Shown: positions 26,190-35,175, numbered from the stretch's first letter. The stretch is DNA of 52,945 nt from Haliea sp. E1-2-M8 (GCF_030649675.1 NZ_JAUTDR010000028.1:639-53583); one strand, 5' to 3'. Notes: generated from the sequence alone by a model not told the origin. A program made the numbers and translations.

Positions 26190-26705
26190 GTGAAGTGCAA
26201 ACTGTCAAAATCCCTGATGTTCGTCTCAGCCCTTGCGGCCACTGGTATTGCTGCCGCCCAGGACAGTAATCAGCCGGTGATGGTGGAGATCAGGAAACTC
26301 TCCATGGACACCGCACTGACCATTGCGAAAACCGCAATCGATACCTGCCGGGAGCAGGGCGTCCAGGTCGCAGTCACGGTGGTGGATCGGGGCGGGCATC
26401 CCCAGGTGGTGTTGCGGGATGTACTCGCTATGGATCTGTCCCTGGAGGTCAGCTACCGAAAGGCATATACCGCCATGACATTCACCAGCCCGACCTCGTC
26501 CCTGGAAGGCCGCTTTAGCGGCCCATTTTCAGTCGGCAAGCTCGAGAAGGTATTGCTCGCGGCCGGGGGAGTTCCCATTCAGGCAAGTGGTGAAACCATT
26601 GGTGGTGTTGGTGTAAGTGGCGCACCTTCCGGTGAGACCGATGAAGAATGTGCCATGGCAGGCGTTGCCGCCGTGGAAATGGATCTGGAAATGGCGTCCT
26701 TTTGA
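26190..26705 (+). CDS. Secreted HbpS/GlcG-family protein
   Basis: A 171-residue protein with a signal peptide (about 1-23) followed by a GlcG/HbpS domain: the helix TALTIAKTAIDTCREQG, then VAVTVVDRGGHPQVVLR, and the late GGVPI..GETIGGVGVSGAPSG loop typical of the family. HbpS members bind haem or cobalamin-like ligands and can work with redox sensors. It starts with GTG behind AAAAGGAAG, 28 bp after the DsrE-like gene, and is the last gene of the sox operon. Confidence 0.78.
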   Translation: MKCKLSKSLMFVSALAATGIAAAQDSNQPVMVEIRKLSMDTALTIAKTAIDTCREQGVQVAVTVVDRGGHPQVVLRDVLAMDLSLEVSYRKAYTAMTFTSPTSSLEGRFSGPFSVGKLEKVLLAAGGVPIQASGETIGGVGVSGAPSGETDEECAMAGVAAVEMDLEMASF

Positions 26706-26762
26706 TCTTCGCCCATTAACTTAATTCGACCGGGCTGGCGCACATGGACAAGTCCAAATCGA

Positions 26763-27392
26763 TCAATCCACCTTGGTGGTCCGAAGATAGGGCCGGTGTT
26801 CGGTCCAGCCCTGTGGAAATAGCACCTTGGCCTCATCATTTGTGATCGACGGCGGGATGATCACGTCCTTGCCGATCTGCCAGTCGGCCGGGGTTGCTAT
26901 CCGCTTCGCGTCACTCAGTTGAAGCGCATCAATCACACGCAGGATCTCATCAAAGTTGCGTCCAACATTCATCGGATAAGTCATCGTCAGGCGAACCTTC
27001 TTATGGGGATCGATAATGAAGACCGTTCGTACCGCCGCCGTCTCACTTTCGTTGGGATGAATCATGTCGTAGAGCTTGGCAATGGATAGGTCTGCGTCAG
27101 CCACGATAGGAAATTCCAGCTTGGTGTGCTGCGTGTCGTTGACGTCTTCGATCCACTTGCGGTGTTCTTCGGCCGTGTCGGTCGAAAGCCCGAGCGGCTT
27201 GGTGTTGCGCTTCTCAAATTCTGGCGCGAGCTGTGCGGTGCGCCCCATTTCCGTTGTACAGACCGGCGTGAAATCAGCCGGGTGACTGAAGAAGAAAACC
27301 CAGTTACTCCCTGCCCAGGCGTGCAAGCTAATCTCGACGTTCTGGGTGTCCACGGTGAAATCGGGGGCTGTGTCACCAATATGTAGTGTCAT
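26763..27392 (-). CDS. 1-Cys peroxiredoxin (Prx6 type)
   Basis: A 209-residue peroxiredoxin. The peroxidatic Cys45 lies in PADFTPVCTTE (38-48), and the length and C-terminal domain with DWQIGKDVIIPPS fit the AhpC-TSA/Prx6 (1-Cys) group. It reduces hydroperoxides in the cytosol. It is convergent with the sox operon, with only 57 bp between stops. Confidence 0.92.
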   Translation of the reverse strand: MTLHIGDTAPDFTVDTQNVEISLHAWAGSNWVFFFSHPADFTPVCTTEMGRTAQLAPEFEKRNTKPLGLSTDTAEEHRKWIEDVNDTQHTKLEFPIVADADLSIAKLYDMIHPNESETAAVRTVFIIDPHKKVRLTMTYPMNVGRNFDEILRVIDALQLSDAKRIATPADWQIGKDVIIPPSITNDEAKVLFPQGWTEHRPYLRTTKVD

Positions 27393-27540
27393 TTCGAGTT
27401 CCTAATTGGGGAAGGAATTCATACTAGAGCGGTCTCAATCGGACTGTCTGTTGGATAGCGCATAGATGCAGAATCAAGCGGGGTGAATTCCCGCCCATCT
27501 CCCGCAGGGTCCGGCCCAGATCACTGAGGGCTTCCATACC

Positions 27541-27676
27541 CTTCTGGAAAGAGGGGAGCGAGGCCGTACACCGAGGACTTGTGCACCCTCTCATCGTGTA
27601 TGCAGACCTGGTGGCAACGGGCGACCCGCGCAATCTCGACACGGCTAAGCGGCTTCGTGAAAAATACCTTCGTTAA
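27541..27676 (+). pseudogene. C-terminal fragment of an AbiEi-like antitoxin
   Basis: An open frame ending at TAA 27674-27676 encodes GLVHPLIVYADLVATGDPRN and the following helix to KYLR. This matches the C-terminus of type IV toxin-antitoxin AbiEi-family proteins (usual ending like VYADLLATGDPRN). Nothing resembling the N-terminal winged helix lies upstream, so the gene is 5'-deleted. A nucleotidyltransferase fragment follows at once, as in intact pairs. Confidence 0.65.
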
Positions 27677-28227
27677 TGTCGCGGGCAAGCTGCCACGGGG
27701 CCTGGTAGCGCTGTATGGCGATATAGGCGACGTGGCGAAGAGTCTGTATATCGACTTCCTGGTGGTTGGCGCGATGGCTCGGATTTTCTGAAGTCATGGA
27801 AAGTTCATTTTCCATACAGATCAGTGATAACCCCGATATGACTATTCCTGTCGCATCCCCGGCCGGCGTAGCCATTCTCAAGTTGGTGGCCTGGGTTGAA
27901 CGCGAGGTAGAGGTCAAACCCAAGGATGCCATGTACATGGGCTATCTGATCGAAAGCTATACTAAAATCCTGGAAATTTTTGCGGCAATTTATGAAGAAG
28001 GCTGCATGGAAGCTCAGGACTGGGATGAAACAAAGGCCAGTGCCATGAAGCTCGGTAGAGACGCAAGTGTAATTGCCCTCCCGCCAACCAAAAACCTTTT
28101 GAAGGATCAATTGTTCAACCAGCCGCAGAAAGTAGAACAGTTCGTGCGGCAGATGCAGAGATCAGGCCGCAACAGCCTGTCAGACGCTGCTGAGCTTCTG
28201 GATATTTTTACAGTGGCTTTTTTATAA
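27672..28227 (+). pseudogene. Disrupted AbiEii-like nucleotidyltransferase
   Basis: Two pieces in different frames. The first (27672-27782) reads LPRGLVALYGDIGDVAKSL then DFLVVGAMAR, the start of the nucleotidyltransferase fold. The second (about 27785-28227) reads GFSEVMESSFSIQISDNPDM, VASPAGVAILKLVAWVER, then a helical C-terminal domain to TVAFL. The middle, which should hold the catalytic Asp residues and part of the sheet, is missing and the frame shifts at the junction. This family acts as the toxin of AbiE-type modules. It is not expected to be active here. Confidence 0.65.
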
Positions 28228-28348
28228 GAAAAGCTACCTCAGTAAGATGCTTATCAAATGGGGTCAAATGCCTGAATGTGTAAACCATGTGTCCGGTATT
28301 TGCTGTAAGGTATATCATAGGTACTACAACAGACCCCGTCATTGCCTC

Positions 28349-29611
28349 ATGAGTGAATCCACTTTACACATTAGCGACTCGGACCGGTCAATGCTGGCCG
28401 GCGAGTGTGGACCGGCGCCTGAGTTCGCGATGCAATTGCTCGTTCGCACCGCTGAAATCACCGGCGCGGAAACGCTCATCGACGTCAGCTGGGCACATGT
28501 AACCAGCGCTTATTACAACGGCCAGGCGAACCTGGACCTGGCGGAGCGGCTCGCAAGTCTGGGAGCACGAGTCAGCGTGCCCACCACGCTTACGGCCTGT
28601 TCGCTGGATGGTCGACAGGCCGGGCGGGAGTGTGCTGCGCCCTCGGTACGGTCAGCGCTGCGACTGATTGAGCTGTATCGCGACATGGGTTGCGATAGTG
28701 TAATGACGTGTGCGCCCTATCACACACGCAGGGAGCCCGCTTTTGGTGAGCACCTCGCGTGGACTGAGTCGAGCGCGGTGGTCTATGCTAATTCGGTGCT
28801 TGGCGCGCGCAGCAACCGTTATTATGAATTCTTTGACATTTGTGCCGCTATCACCGGACGGGTTCCGTATACCGGTTTGCATGAACCCCGCAACCGCGCG
28901 GCGACTACTCTGGTCAGTTTGGCCGATTTGCCCCCTCGCTGGCTGGAGGACGACCGCTTTTATCACATCCTCGGTTTCCTCTTGGGGCGTAGCGTCGGCA
29001 ACCGGATAGCCGCCATTGAAGGCCTGCCCTTGTCCGTGACGACGGAACAACTGCGCGCGATCGGCACGGCGGCCAACGCCTCAGGCGCGGTGGATATGTT
29101 TCACGCCATAGGGGTCACGCCGGAGGCCGCAACACGGAGTGAAGCCTTTCACGATAAGGCACCGCAGGAAACGTTGCGCATCGACCGGGAAGCAATCCGC
29201 AACGCGGTGAAAATCCTGGATACATCCAACGATTTGCCCCTCACCGCCGTTTGTGTCGGCGCCCCCCACTTTTCCGTCGCCGAATTTGGTCGACTGCTGC
29301 CCATTATCGAGGGCAAAACCGTACACCCGAAGGTACACTTTTACATCACGACCAGCCGGCATGTTCTAGGCGAGCTGAAGGAGCGGGGCTGGCTACATAC
29401 GCTGCAAGCTGCGGGTATCGAGCTGATTACGGATCGCTGTACCTACTATCCGCCAGTGATCGAGGGCTGCAAGGGGAGGGTGATGACAAATTCCGCGAAG
29501 TGGGCCTATTACGCCCCGGGCACGCTGGGCTCCGCCGTTACTTTCGCGGGTCTCGAGGATTGTGTCGCATCGGCAGTTGCCGGTGAAGCCTCGCGGGTAT
29601 CGTGGTTTTGA
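28349..29611 (+). CDS. Aconitase X large (catalytic) subunit
   Basis: A 420-residue AcnX catalytic domain. The VPTTLTACSLDGRQ segment (77-90) carries the family active-site region, and Cys residues in MTCAPYH, DRCTYYPPVIEG and the NSAKWAYYAPG loop follow the aconitase-X pattern. Two-subunit AcnX enzymes include cis-3-hydroxy-L-proline dehydratase, and archaeal relatives dehydrate mevalonate 5-phosphate. Substrate cannot be fixed from sequence. The start MSESTLHIS is preferred because the longer frame has an unlikely Cys/His-rich N-terminus. The small subunit gene follows after 4 bp. Confidence 0.85.
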   Translation: MSESTLHISDSDRSMLAGECGPAPEFAMQLLVRTAEITGAETLIDVSWAHVTSAYYNGQANLDLAERLASLGARVSVPTTLTACSLDGRQAGRECAAPSVRSALRLIELYRDMGCDSVMTCAPYHTRREPAFGEHLAWTESSAVVYANSVLGARSNRYYEFFDICAAITGRVPYTGLHEPRNRAATTLVSLADLPPRWLEDDRFYHILGFLLGRSVGNRIAAIEGLPLSVTTEQLRAIGTAANASGAVDMFHAIGVTPEAATRSEAFHDKAPQETLRIDREAIRNAVKILDTSNDLPLTAVCVGAPHFSVAEFGRLLPIIEGKTVHPKVHFYITTSRHVLGELKERGWLHTLQAAGIELITDRCTYYPPVIEGCKGRVMTNSAKWAYYAPGTLGSAVTFAGLEDCVASAVAGEASRVSWF

Positions 29612-29615
29612 GGCA

Positions 29616-30038
29616 ATGAGGGCCGAAGCGGTTGTTTTTGCCGGCGATTGTACCGCCCCCGTGCTGATGCTCGACGAGCCGCTCAGTTTCTGGGGCGGGC
29701 TTGACCCCGAAACCGGGGTTATCATCGATGCGCGGCATCCGCAGCAGGGCGCGTCGCTAGCGGGGCGTATCCTGCTGATGCCGGGGATCCGCGGCAGCAC
29801 CAGTGCCGCGGGGACCTTGTGTGAAGCGCTGCGCCAGGGCAATGGGCCTGCGGCCTTCATCTTGCCCGCTCCGGACGCGCTCATTCTCGCCGCGGTTACT
29901 ATCGCCCGGGAGCTCTATGACCGGGTCACGCCCGTTGTCACCATCGGTCGCGCGCACTGGCCCGAACTGCGCCGCTGCAGGTTGCTACACATCGGCGAGG
30001 AGGGTGAGCTGTCGCCGGTGGCCGAAAAACGACGATAG
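29616..30038 (+). CDS. Aconitase X small (swivel) subunit
   Basis: A 140-residue AcnX swivel domain (DUF126 type): APVLMLDEPLSFWGGLDPET near residue 15, IDARHPQQGASLAGRILLMP, then GSTSAAGTLCEAL and a final GEL segment. It completes the active site of the large subunit. The ATG lies 5 bp after the large-subunit stop, with GAGG inside the overlap, so the two are coupled. Convergent with the thioesterase gene. Confidence 0.85.
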   Translation: MRAEAVVFAGDCTAPVLMLDEPLSFWGGLDPETGVIIDARHPQQGASLAGRILLMPGIRGSTSAAGTLCEALRQGNGPAAFILPAPDALILAAVTIARELYDRVTPVVTIGRAHWPELRRCRLLHIGEEGELSPVAEKRR

Positions 30039-30107
30039 TGCGATTAAGATCGCTTTTATCCCTCTCCTTCTTTAGTCTTTGTCTTTCCGGGTGTGATAAA
30101 AGGGCCA

Positions 30108-30527
30108 TCAGCCTGTCGCCAGGAAGGGCTCCGCATTCTCGCGCATGTCATCGGGCCAGGGCATGGCTTTGCGCGCATTCATGTCGAAGCAGACAATAAC
30201 CTGCAGGAGACGGGCGGCGGGTTCGTCGCGCGTCAGGTTGACCATTTCGTAGCCGATGCTCGCTGACTTTCCTCCCAGCTTCTCGAGGCGGGCATGAATT
30301 TCCAGAAGGTCGCCGGCTTTAACCTCGGCGTCGAAGTCGATTTCCTGCCGCACGTCGACCATGCCGATTCCATTATCGCCCGCGTCAGCACCCGACCAGC
30401 CGAATATGGCGTGGAGGGCATGGTAAGAGGCGTCATCGAACATCGCGACGTAATGACGCGTCGTGACATGACCCATGACATCACAGTGCCAGGGATGAGC
30501 GACCGCACGGAATACAGGTGGGTTCAT
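30108..30527 (-). CDS. Hotdog-fold acyl-CoA thioesterase (betainyl-CoA thioesterase-like)
   Basis: A 139-residue 4-hydroxybenzoyl-CoA-thioesterase-type hotdog protein with [22 protein letters not shown] at the N-terminus (the Asp/His-Asn-type active site region). The start overlaps the BKACE stop by 4 bp. In carnitine catabolism of Pseudomonas and rhizobia a thioesterase of this family, next to BKACE, hydrolyses betainyl-CoA to glycine betaine. The pairing makes a short-chain (possibly betainyl) CoA the likely substrate. Confidence 0.75.
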   Translation of the reverse strand: MNPPVFRAVAHPWHCDVMGHVTTRHYVAMFDDASYHALHAIFGWSGADAGDNGIGMVDVRQEIDFDAEVKAGDLLEIHARLEKLGGKSASIGYEMVNLTRDEPAARLLQVIVCFDMNARKAMPWPDDMRENAEPFLATG

Positions 30528-31462
30528 GCCGCCTTCCGAAGCTTCTTCAATTCCTCAAGCTTGGATAGACCGAGGGTTTTCCGGGTTTCCTCGGGTGTTT
30601 GCAGCTTCGCCCCCATCGATTCAAGTAGCACGACTGCACGTTCAACCAGTTGGGCGTTGCTCGCAAAGACACCTTTTTCCAGATAGAGGTTGTCCTCTAG
30701 GCCGACACGGGTATGTCCGCCAAGCAGTGCTGCCTGGGCGACCATGGGCATCTCATTGGCGCCAAGGCCGAATCCGGCCCAGTTTGCGCCGGTGGGAAGG
30801 TTATCGACCATGGTCTGCATGTTGCGGGTACTGCCTTGTGCACCCCATCGAACGCCCATACAGATCTGGAAAAGCGGCGGCTGTTCCAGCAGCCCCTCTT
30901 CAAGCATCTGCTTCGCGAACCAGATATGGCCCAGGTCGAAAACCTCGAGCTCGGGTTTGACGCCGATTTTCTGCAGGCGTTCGGCGCCGGTGCGCAGCAT
31001 GCCAGTGCTCGATACATAAACGTAGTTGGGCACGTCATAATTGAACGAGCCACAGTCCAGTGAGCAGATCTCTGGCAGCAGCAGCTCGACGTGCTCCATA
31101 CGCTCGATCTGTCCAACGCAGTCGGTCTCTTCAGTGAAGGCCGTGGGGTCGTCATCGGGACCGAGGTAGAGGTCTCCGCCCATTCCCGTTGTCAGATTAA
31201 TCACCACGTCGGTATCTTTCTCGCGAATGCGCTCGACGACCTCCTTGAACATAGCGGGGTCGCGCCCCGGCGCACCGGTGTCCGGGTCGCGCACGTGAAT
31301 GTGGGCAATCGCCGCTCCCGCCTTCGCGGCGCTTATGGCAGCGTCCGCAATTTCGGCCGGGGTCACCGGCAGGTGCGGGGTTTTTCCGGCAGTCTCACCA
31401 GATCCCGTGACAGCACAGGTCAGGATGACGTTTCGGTTAAGGCCTTGATCATTAGTATCCAA
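30524..31462 (-). CDS. BKACE family beta-keto acid cleavage enzyme (DUF849)
   Basis: A 312-residue TIM-barrel enzyme. Zn-binding HIH (54-56) in [11 protein letters not shown] and the late THVR-type [11 protein letters not shown] are the family hallmarks. BKACE enzymes join a beta-keto acid with acetyl-CoA to give acetoacetate and a new CoA ester; the best known cleave 3-keto-5-aminohexanoate or 3-dehydrocarnitine. The adjacent thioesterase fits the dehydrocarnitine reaction (betainyl-CoA product). A promoter with a palindromic operator lies upstream. Confidence 0.88.
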   Translation of the reverse strand: MDTNDQGLNRNVILTCAVTGSGETAGKTPHLPVTPAEIADAAISAAKAGAAIAHIHVRDPDTGAPGRDPAMFKEVVERIREKDTDVVINLTTGMGGDLYLGPDDDPTAFTEETDCVGQIERMEHVELLLPEICSLDCGSFNYDVPNYVYVSSTGMLRTGAERLQKIGVKPELEVFDLGHIWFAKQMLEEGLLEQPPLFQICMGVRWGAQGSTRNMQTMVDNLPTGANWAGFGLGANEMPMVAQAALLGGHTRVGLEDNLYLEKGVFASNAQLVERAVVLLESMGAKLQTPEETRKTLGLSKLEELKKLRKAA

Positions 31463-31575
31463 ACAATTTCTCCCTACTGATGTGTACTGGTTGCGAGCCC
31501 GTTCGGGCTATGTGTCAGAAATAACTGCTCCTAGAAGTACTCAGGGCAGCTTTGTGCGAAGCTTGAAAGCTTTGT

Positions 31576-31620
31576 ATTATAAAGAATTATCAGAAAATCG
31601 CACATGGTCATAAATGTGCG
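31576..31620 (-). promoter_or_regulatory. Promoter with palindromic operator before the BKACE operon
   Basis: On the minus strand a perfect -10 TATAAT lies at 31576-31581. The -35 position is covered by an inverted repeat CGCACAT (31599-31605), 8 bases, ATGTGCG (31614-31620). An operator over the -35 usually means repression or LysR/TetR-type control. The leader to the BKACE start is about 100 bases. This separates BKACE-thioesterase from the upstream esterase gene. Confidence 0.55.
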
Positions 31621-31730
31621 GGGTATGACGGACCCGCGGCCAAGGCTGCGTGAGCGTCAATGCGCGCCGCCACCATCGCACCCAGGCTCTGGCTACGATG
31701 GTGCGGTGGTGGGGTGGTGGAGCGCCAGAG

Positions 31731-33251
31731 TTAGCGGCTAAGCCCCACGAGTGCGCGGCAAAGCGCATCGTCGGGAAACGCCTGTACCGATAGCGTATCG
31801 CCAAGCACCAGTACCCGCTGAGAGTCCGCCCGCCAGCGCGGCCACGAGGCTGCCCCTGCCTTGCCGGGCGTGCCGTTTGCGGCGAAGGACAACCAGTAGT
31901 CGACCATCTTCGCCGTCAGCTCGCGATCATGCGCGTGCGTCGGCAGCCACTCATCGTGGGTGTCGAATACGTAGGGCAATTCGGCACCGTGATAGGCACC
32001 AACCGCCTTAAAACCATCGCGCACACGGGTGAACTGATAGACAAAGCTGCGCCCGCCCGCCCGGGCGACTGCGTTCGCCAGCCGCATACTGGGGCAGGCG
32101 AATCGCGCGGCCGTATCGAGCCTGTTGAGCTGTTCGCGGTCTGTCTTTGTGGGATCGAGCTCGTCGGTTACGGCAGCGCGCTGTCTTGGTTCGAGGTTTT
32201 CCGCGAGCCACCTGCGGACAGTATCGTCTGATTCCAGGTACATGAGTGCCTCATCCGCGTTGGTGCCGAGCAGAAGATCAAAGGGCGGCAGCGCTTCCCG
32301 GTCCGCGAGTTCCCCAAGCGGCGCGGGAAGGGATGATGAGTCAGGTACGGGCGAAAAATAATAATCCTCGTAGACTTCTGTGGCCGCCTCGAGCACCGAC
32401 TTGGCGCTGCGCTGTCGCATCGCGTCCAGCCCGCCTTCTGCAGTGACCAGTGTGCGCTCCAGTGCCAGCCCGCGCGATTCAGCTTCCGCGGGGTCGGCAA
32501 GCCCGTCAAACTGCCAGCCGCCACTCTGGTGAATCAGGCGGTTCGCCAGGCCAGCTGAAAGCGGCGATACCATCAGGTGGCTCGCATTTGCGGCTCCGGC
32601 CGATTCTCCCATCAGCGTGATCCGCCCGGGGTCACCGCCGAAAGCGGCGATGTGGTCCTTGACCCAGTGCAGCGCCAGCGCGAGATCGTGCAGGGCGAAA
32701 TTGCGGTCGGGCAGCTCCGGGTGGCTCAGGAAGCCGAAAGCGCCCAGCCGATAGGCCACGGAGACCACCACGACACCCTGTTCCGCGAGCGCCGCACCAC
32801 GGTAGTTGGGCTCGTAACTCCAGCCACCCGTGTTACTGCCGCCGTGTATATAGACGACCACCGGACGCTCCGGGGCTGCGCTCAGGTCAGTCCATACATT
32901 CAGGTAGAGGCAGTCCTCGGAGTACGCGGGCGCCGGAAACTGCGCCGGGTCGGCTCCCACTTTCTTCATCAGGTTGTGATACCAGTCGACACCGGAGCTC
33001 GTTTGCATACACGCCGGCGCAAAACGTGTTGCATCCACGCTGCCCCGGGGCGGCTCCAGCGGCTCGGGCTTCCGCCAGCGGCGCTCTCCGGTCGGCGGTA
33101 GCGCAAAGGGGATTCCCCGAAACGCCTCGATACCAGAATCCAGCTCCACACCTTGATAGCTTGTCGCGCCGACACTCACCGAAGCGGACTGTACTGGCGT
33201 GCAGGATGCTGTCGCCAACACCACCAGTAGCAGCAGAGTAGGGCGCATCAT
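31731..33251 (-). CDS. Type-B carboxylesterase (secreted or lipoprotein)
   Basis: A 506-residue carboxylesterase. It has an N-terminal hydrophobic signal ending ATASC (possible lipid-attached Cys17), the oxyanion-hole motif YIHGGSNTGG (134-143), and the nucleophile Ser217 in MGESAGAAN, with EDCLYLNVW (112-120) typical of the type-B family. It cleaves carboxylic esters outside the cytoplasm. It starts 19 bp after the MDR gene on the same strand. In the pathway context it could release an alcohol such as carnitine from an ester. Confidence 0.88.
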   Translation of the reverse strand: MMRPTLLLLVVLATASCTPVQSASVSVGATSYQGVELDSGIEAFRGIPFALPPTGERRWRKPEPLEPPRGSVDATRFAPACMQTSSGVDWYHNLMKKVGADPAQFPAPAYSEDCLYLNVWTDLSAAPERPVVVYIHGGSNTGGWSYEPNYRGAALAEQGVVVVSVAYRLGAFGFLSHPELPDRNFALHDLALALHWVKDHIAAFGGDPGRITLMGESAGAANASHLMVSPLSAGLANRLIHQSGGWQFDGLADPAEAESRGLALERTLVTAEGGLDAMRQRSAKSVLEAATEVYEDYYFSPVPDSSSLPAPLGELADREALPPFDLLLGTNADEALMYLESDDTVRRWLAENLEPRQRAAVTDELDPTKTDREQLNRLDTAARFACPSMRLANAVARAGGRSFVYQFTRVRDGFKAVGAYHGAELPYVFDTHDEWLPTHAHDRELTAKMVDYWLSFAANGTPGKAGAASWPRWRADSQRVLVLGDTLSVQAFPDDALCRALVGLSR

Positions 33252-33270
33252 AAGCTCAGCCGTCCATTGA

Positions 33271-34260
33271 TCAATCATTGATCTGGACAACGATACAGCC
33301 GCCACAACCGCCCTCCTCAATACGCTCATGTGATCGCGCCATGTCCGCAAAAGGCAGCTCTTGCGCCACTCGGTGCCGCAGTTCGCCCGCGGCGAGGGCC
33401 GCCTGTGTGTGTGCGACCGCGGCTGCTTTGGCCCCCTCTGGCATCGCGTACACAATAACCATGCGCACGGTCAGGTCCATGAACATCATCGTCCGGAAGG
33501 GTAGCGCCGGCTCGGGGACCACTGTCGAGGAATAGGTCGCGATGGTGCCGCCAGTGCGGATACAGCCGAGCACTTCCTCCAGATTGACACCGAATTCCAC
33601 GTCCACCACCCGGTCGAGTCGTTCGCCGCCAGTGAGCTCGAGCACCTGTTTACCCCATCCGGCCTCGCGATGGTTCACCACGCCCTCGACCCCCAGGTCG
33701 CGGCACAGCGCCGCGTCCTGCTCATTGCTCGCGGTAGCCAGCACCTTCGCCCCGTTTCGCAGTGCCCACTGGATTGCGTAGTAGCCCACGCGACCGGCAC
33801 CACCTGTTACCAGTATTCGCTGACCCGCCACGTCACCATCAGCGAGCACACAGCGGTGGGCCGTCATCATGGGAATGCCCACGCACGCGCCCACGGCAAA
33901 AGACGCCGCATCGGGCAGCACGGGCGCGCGACGGCTTTCCAGCGCCACATATTCGGCAGCGGTACCGAACCGTCGACCATGCTGGGCCTGGTAAACGAAC
34001 ACCCGCTCGCCGACCCGGGAGGGAGGAACCCCCGCCCCCACTGCTTCGATCACTCCCGCTCCATCGCTGTGGGGAATCACCAGTCCGTTGTCGAGAAGGT
34101 CGGGAAACGCCCCCGCCCGCTTTTTAACGTCCGAAGGGTTGACGCCCGAGGTTTCGAGGCGGACCAGCACTTCGCCGTCTCCAGGCCCCGGCGTGGGCTG
34201 CTCGCCGAGCTGTAGTACGTCCCCGGCGGGGCCAAAGCTGTCAAACCATGCCGCTTTCAT
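33271..34260 (-). CDS. Quinone oxidoreductase-like MDR dehydrogenase
   Basis: A 329-residue medium-chain dehydrogenase/reductase without zinc ligands. The NADPH-binding loop VTGGAGRVGYYA (151-162) and the substrate domain opening SGVNPSDVKKRAG place it with quinone oxidoreductase-like proteins. GGAGG lies 12 bp before the chosen ATG. The unusual tail GGCGGCIVVQIND is Cys-containing. It lies between SDR and esterase genes (45 and 19 bp gaps) in one operon. It probably reduces an enone or quinone-like intermediate, and the substrate is unknown. Confidence 0.82.
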   Translation of the reverse strand: MKAAWFDSFGPAGDVLQLGEQPTPGPGDGEVLVRLETSGVNPSDVKKRAGAFPDLLDNGLVIPHSDGAGVIEAVGAGVPPSRVGERVFVYQAQHGRRFGTAAEYVALESRRAPVLPDAASFAVGACVGIPMMTAHRCVLADGDVAGQRILVTGGAGRVGYYAIQWALRNGAKVLATASNEQDAALCRDLGVEGVVNHREAGWGKQVLELTGGERLDRVVDVEFGVNLEEVLGCIRTGGTIATYSSTVVPEPALPFRTMMFMDLTVRMVIVYAMPEGAKAAAVAHTQAALAAGELRHRVAQELPFADMARSHERIEEGGCGGCIVVQIND

Positions 34261-34305
34261 CTCTTGGCACCTCCATTCGTAAGCGTCGGGCATAACGGCC
34301 CCGGA

Positions 34306-35091
34306 TCATTCATCCAACCAGTTGGTCAGCCCCTCTGTGTTTCCATCGACGGCAATCGCCTGTCCAGAGATACGCGCTCCAGCGTCGCTGGCCAGGAAGT
34401 GGACCATTGCTGCAATGTCCTCGGCATCCACAAAGCTCCGGAGGGAGCTTTGCCGTTGATAGACCTGCCGAATGTGGTCGGGCGTGAGTCTCCGCTGGCT
34501 CGCATCGCGGTCGATTACCCGGTCGATGCGCGGACCACTCACGCTGCCAGGGCAGACTGCATTGACGCGGATCTTCCAGCGCCCGAGCTCCATGGCCCAG
34601 GTTTTGGTAAGCCCGATGAGCGCCCATTTTGCCGCAACGTAGGGAGAGCGCAACGGAAAGCCGTGGAGCCCCGCGTTGGAGGACATGTTTACAATGCAAC
34701 CCGCTCCGGCCTCTTTCATGAGGGGAACGAGGCGTCGCGTTGCGAGAAAGTGGGCGCTCAGATCGACGTCGATGGTTTGCTGCCAGTCCTCAACACGGAT
34801 ATCTTCAACAGCCGCTGTCGGCCCCGCGATGCCCACGTTGTTGACGAGCAGGTCGATGCGTCCAGAACTGGCGATGAAAGTATCGAGGCAGGCATCTACC
34901 TGTTCCGGATCACTCACATCACAGACCTGCGCTGTGCCCGCCCCGAACTCGCGGTTAAAGGCCGCTACGGCATCGGCGTCGACATCGTTGACGAAACACG
35001 CGAAGCCCTCGTTGCCCAAGCGTCGGGCGATAGCTAGACCGATACCGGCAGCGCCGGCAGAAATGAACGCGACAGGTTGATCACTGCTCAC
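34306..35091 (-). CDS. Short-chain dehydrogenase/reductase
   Basis: A 261-residue classical SDR: cofactor loop SAGAAGIG (11-18, where most have TGxxxGIG), NNVG (84-87), and catalytic Ser with Tyr151 and Lys155 in YVAAK. D36-V-D suggests NAD preference. It is first in the minus-strand operon and divergent from the LysR gene, so it is likely the dehydrogenase of the encoded pathway. It is a candidate for the alcohol oxidation that would feed a beta-keto acid to BKACE, which is an inference from context. Confidence 0.83.
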   Translation of the reverse strand: MSSDQPVAFISAGAAGIGLAIARRLGNEGFACFVNDVDADAVAAFNREFGAGTAQVCDVSDPEQVDACLDTFIASSGRIDLLVNNVGIAGPTAAVEDIRVEDWQQTIDVDLSAHFLATRRLVPLMKEAGAGCIVNMSSNAGLHGFPLRSPYVAAKWALIGLTKTWAMELGRWKIRVNAVCPGSVSGPRIDRVIDRDASQRRLTPDHIRQVYQRQSSLRSFVDAEDIAAMVHFLASDAGARISGQAIAVDGNTEGLTNWLDE

Positions 35092-35175
35092 AGGAGACGC
35101 CTTTGCTCAATCTCATAACGGGCACATGGTGGCAACCCGGCGTCGCCGTGAGCAAGCATTTTTTTTTACTGAATA

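Noticed and set aside
27424-27540. Possible transposase fragment on the minus strand before the AbiE remnants
   Set aside because: The peptide (EALSDLGRTLREMGGNSP and so on) looked partly protein-like, but I could not match it to any family or find IS ends.
31671-31703. Inverted repeat CACCATCG / CGATGGTG after the carboxylesterase
   Set aside because: An 8-bp stem with a 17-base loop and no T run is too weak to call a terminator.
28349-35091. Complete carnitine degradation operon
   Set aside because: BKACE and thioesterase fit, but no 3-hydroxyacyl-CoA-dehydrogenase-type carnitine dehydrogenase is present, so the pathway name is not used as an annotation.
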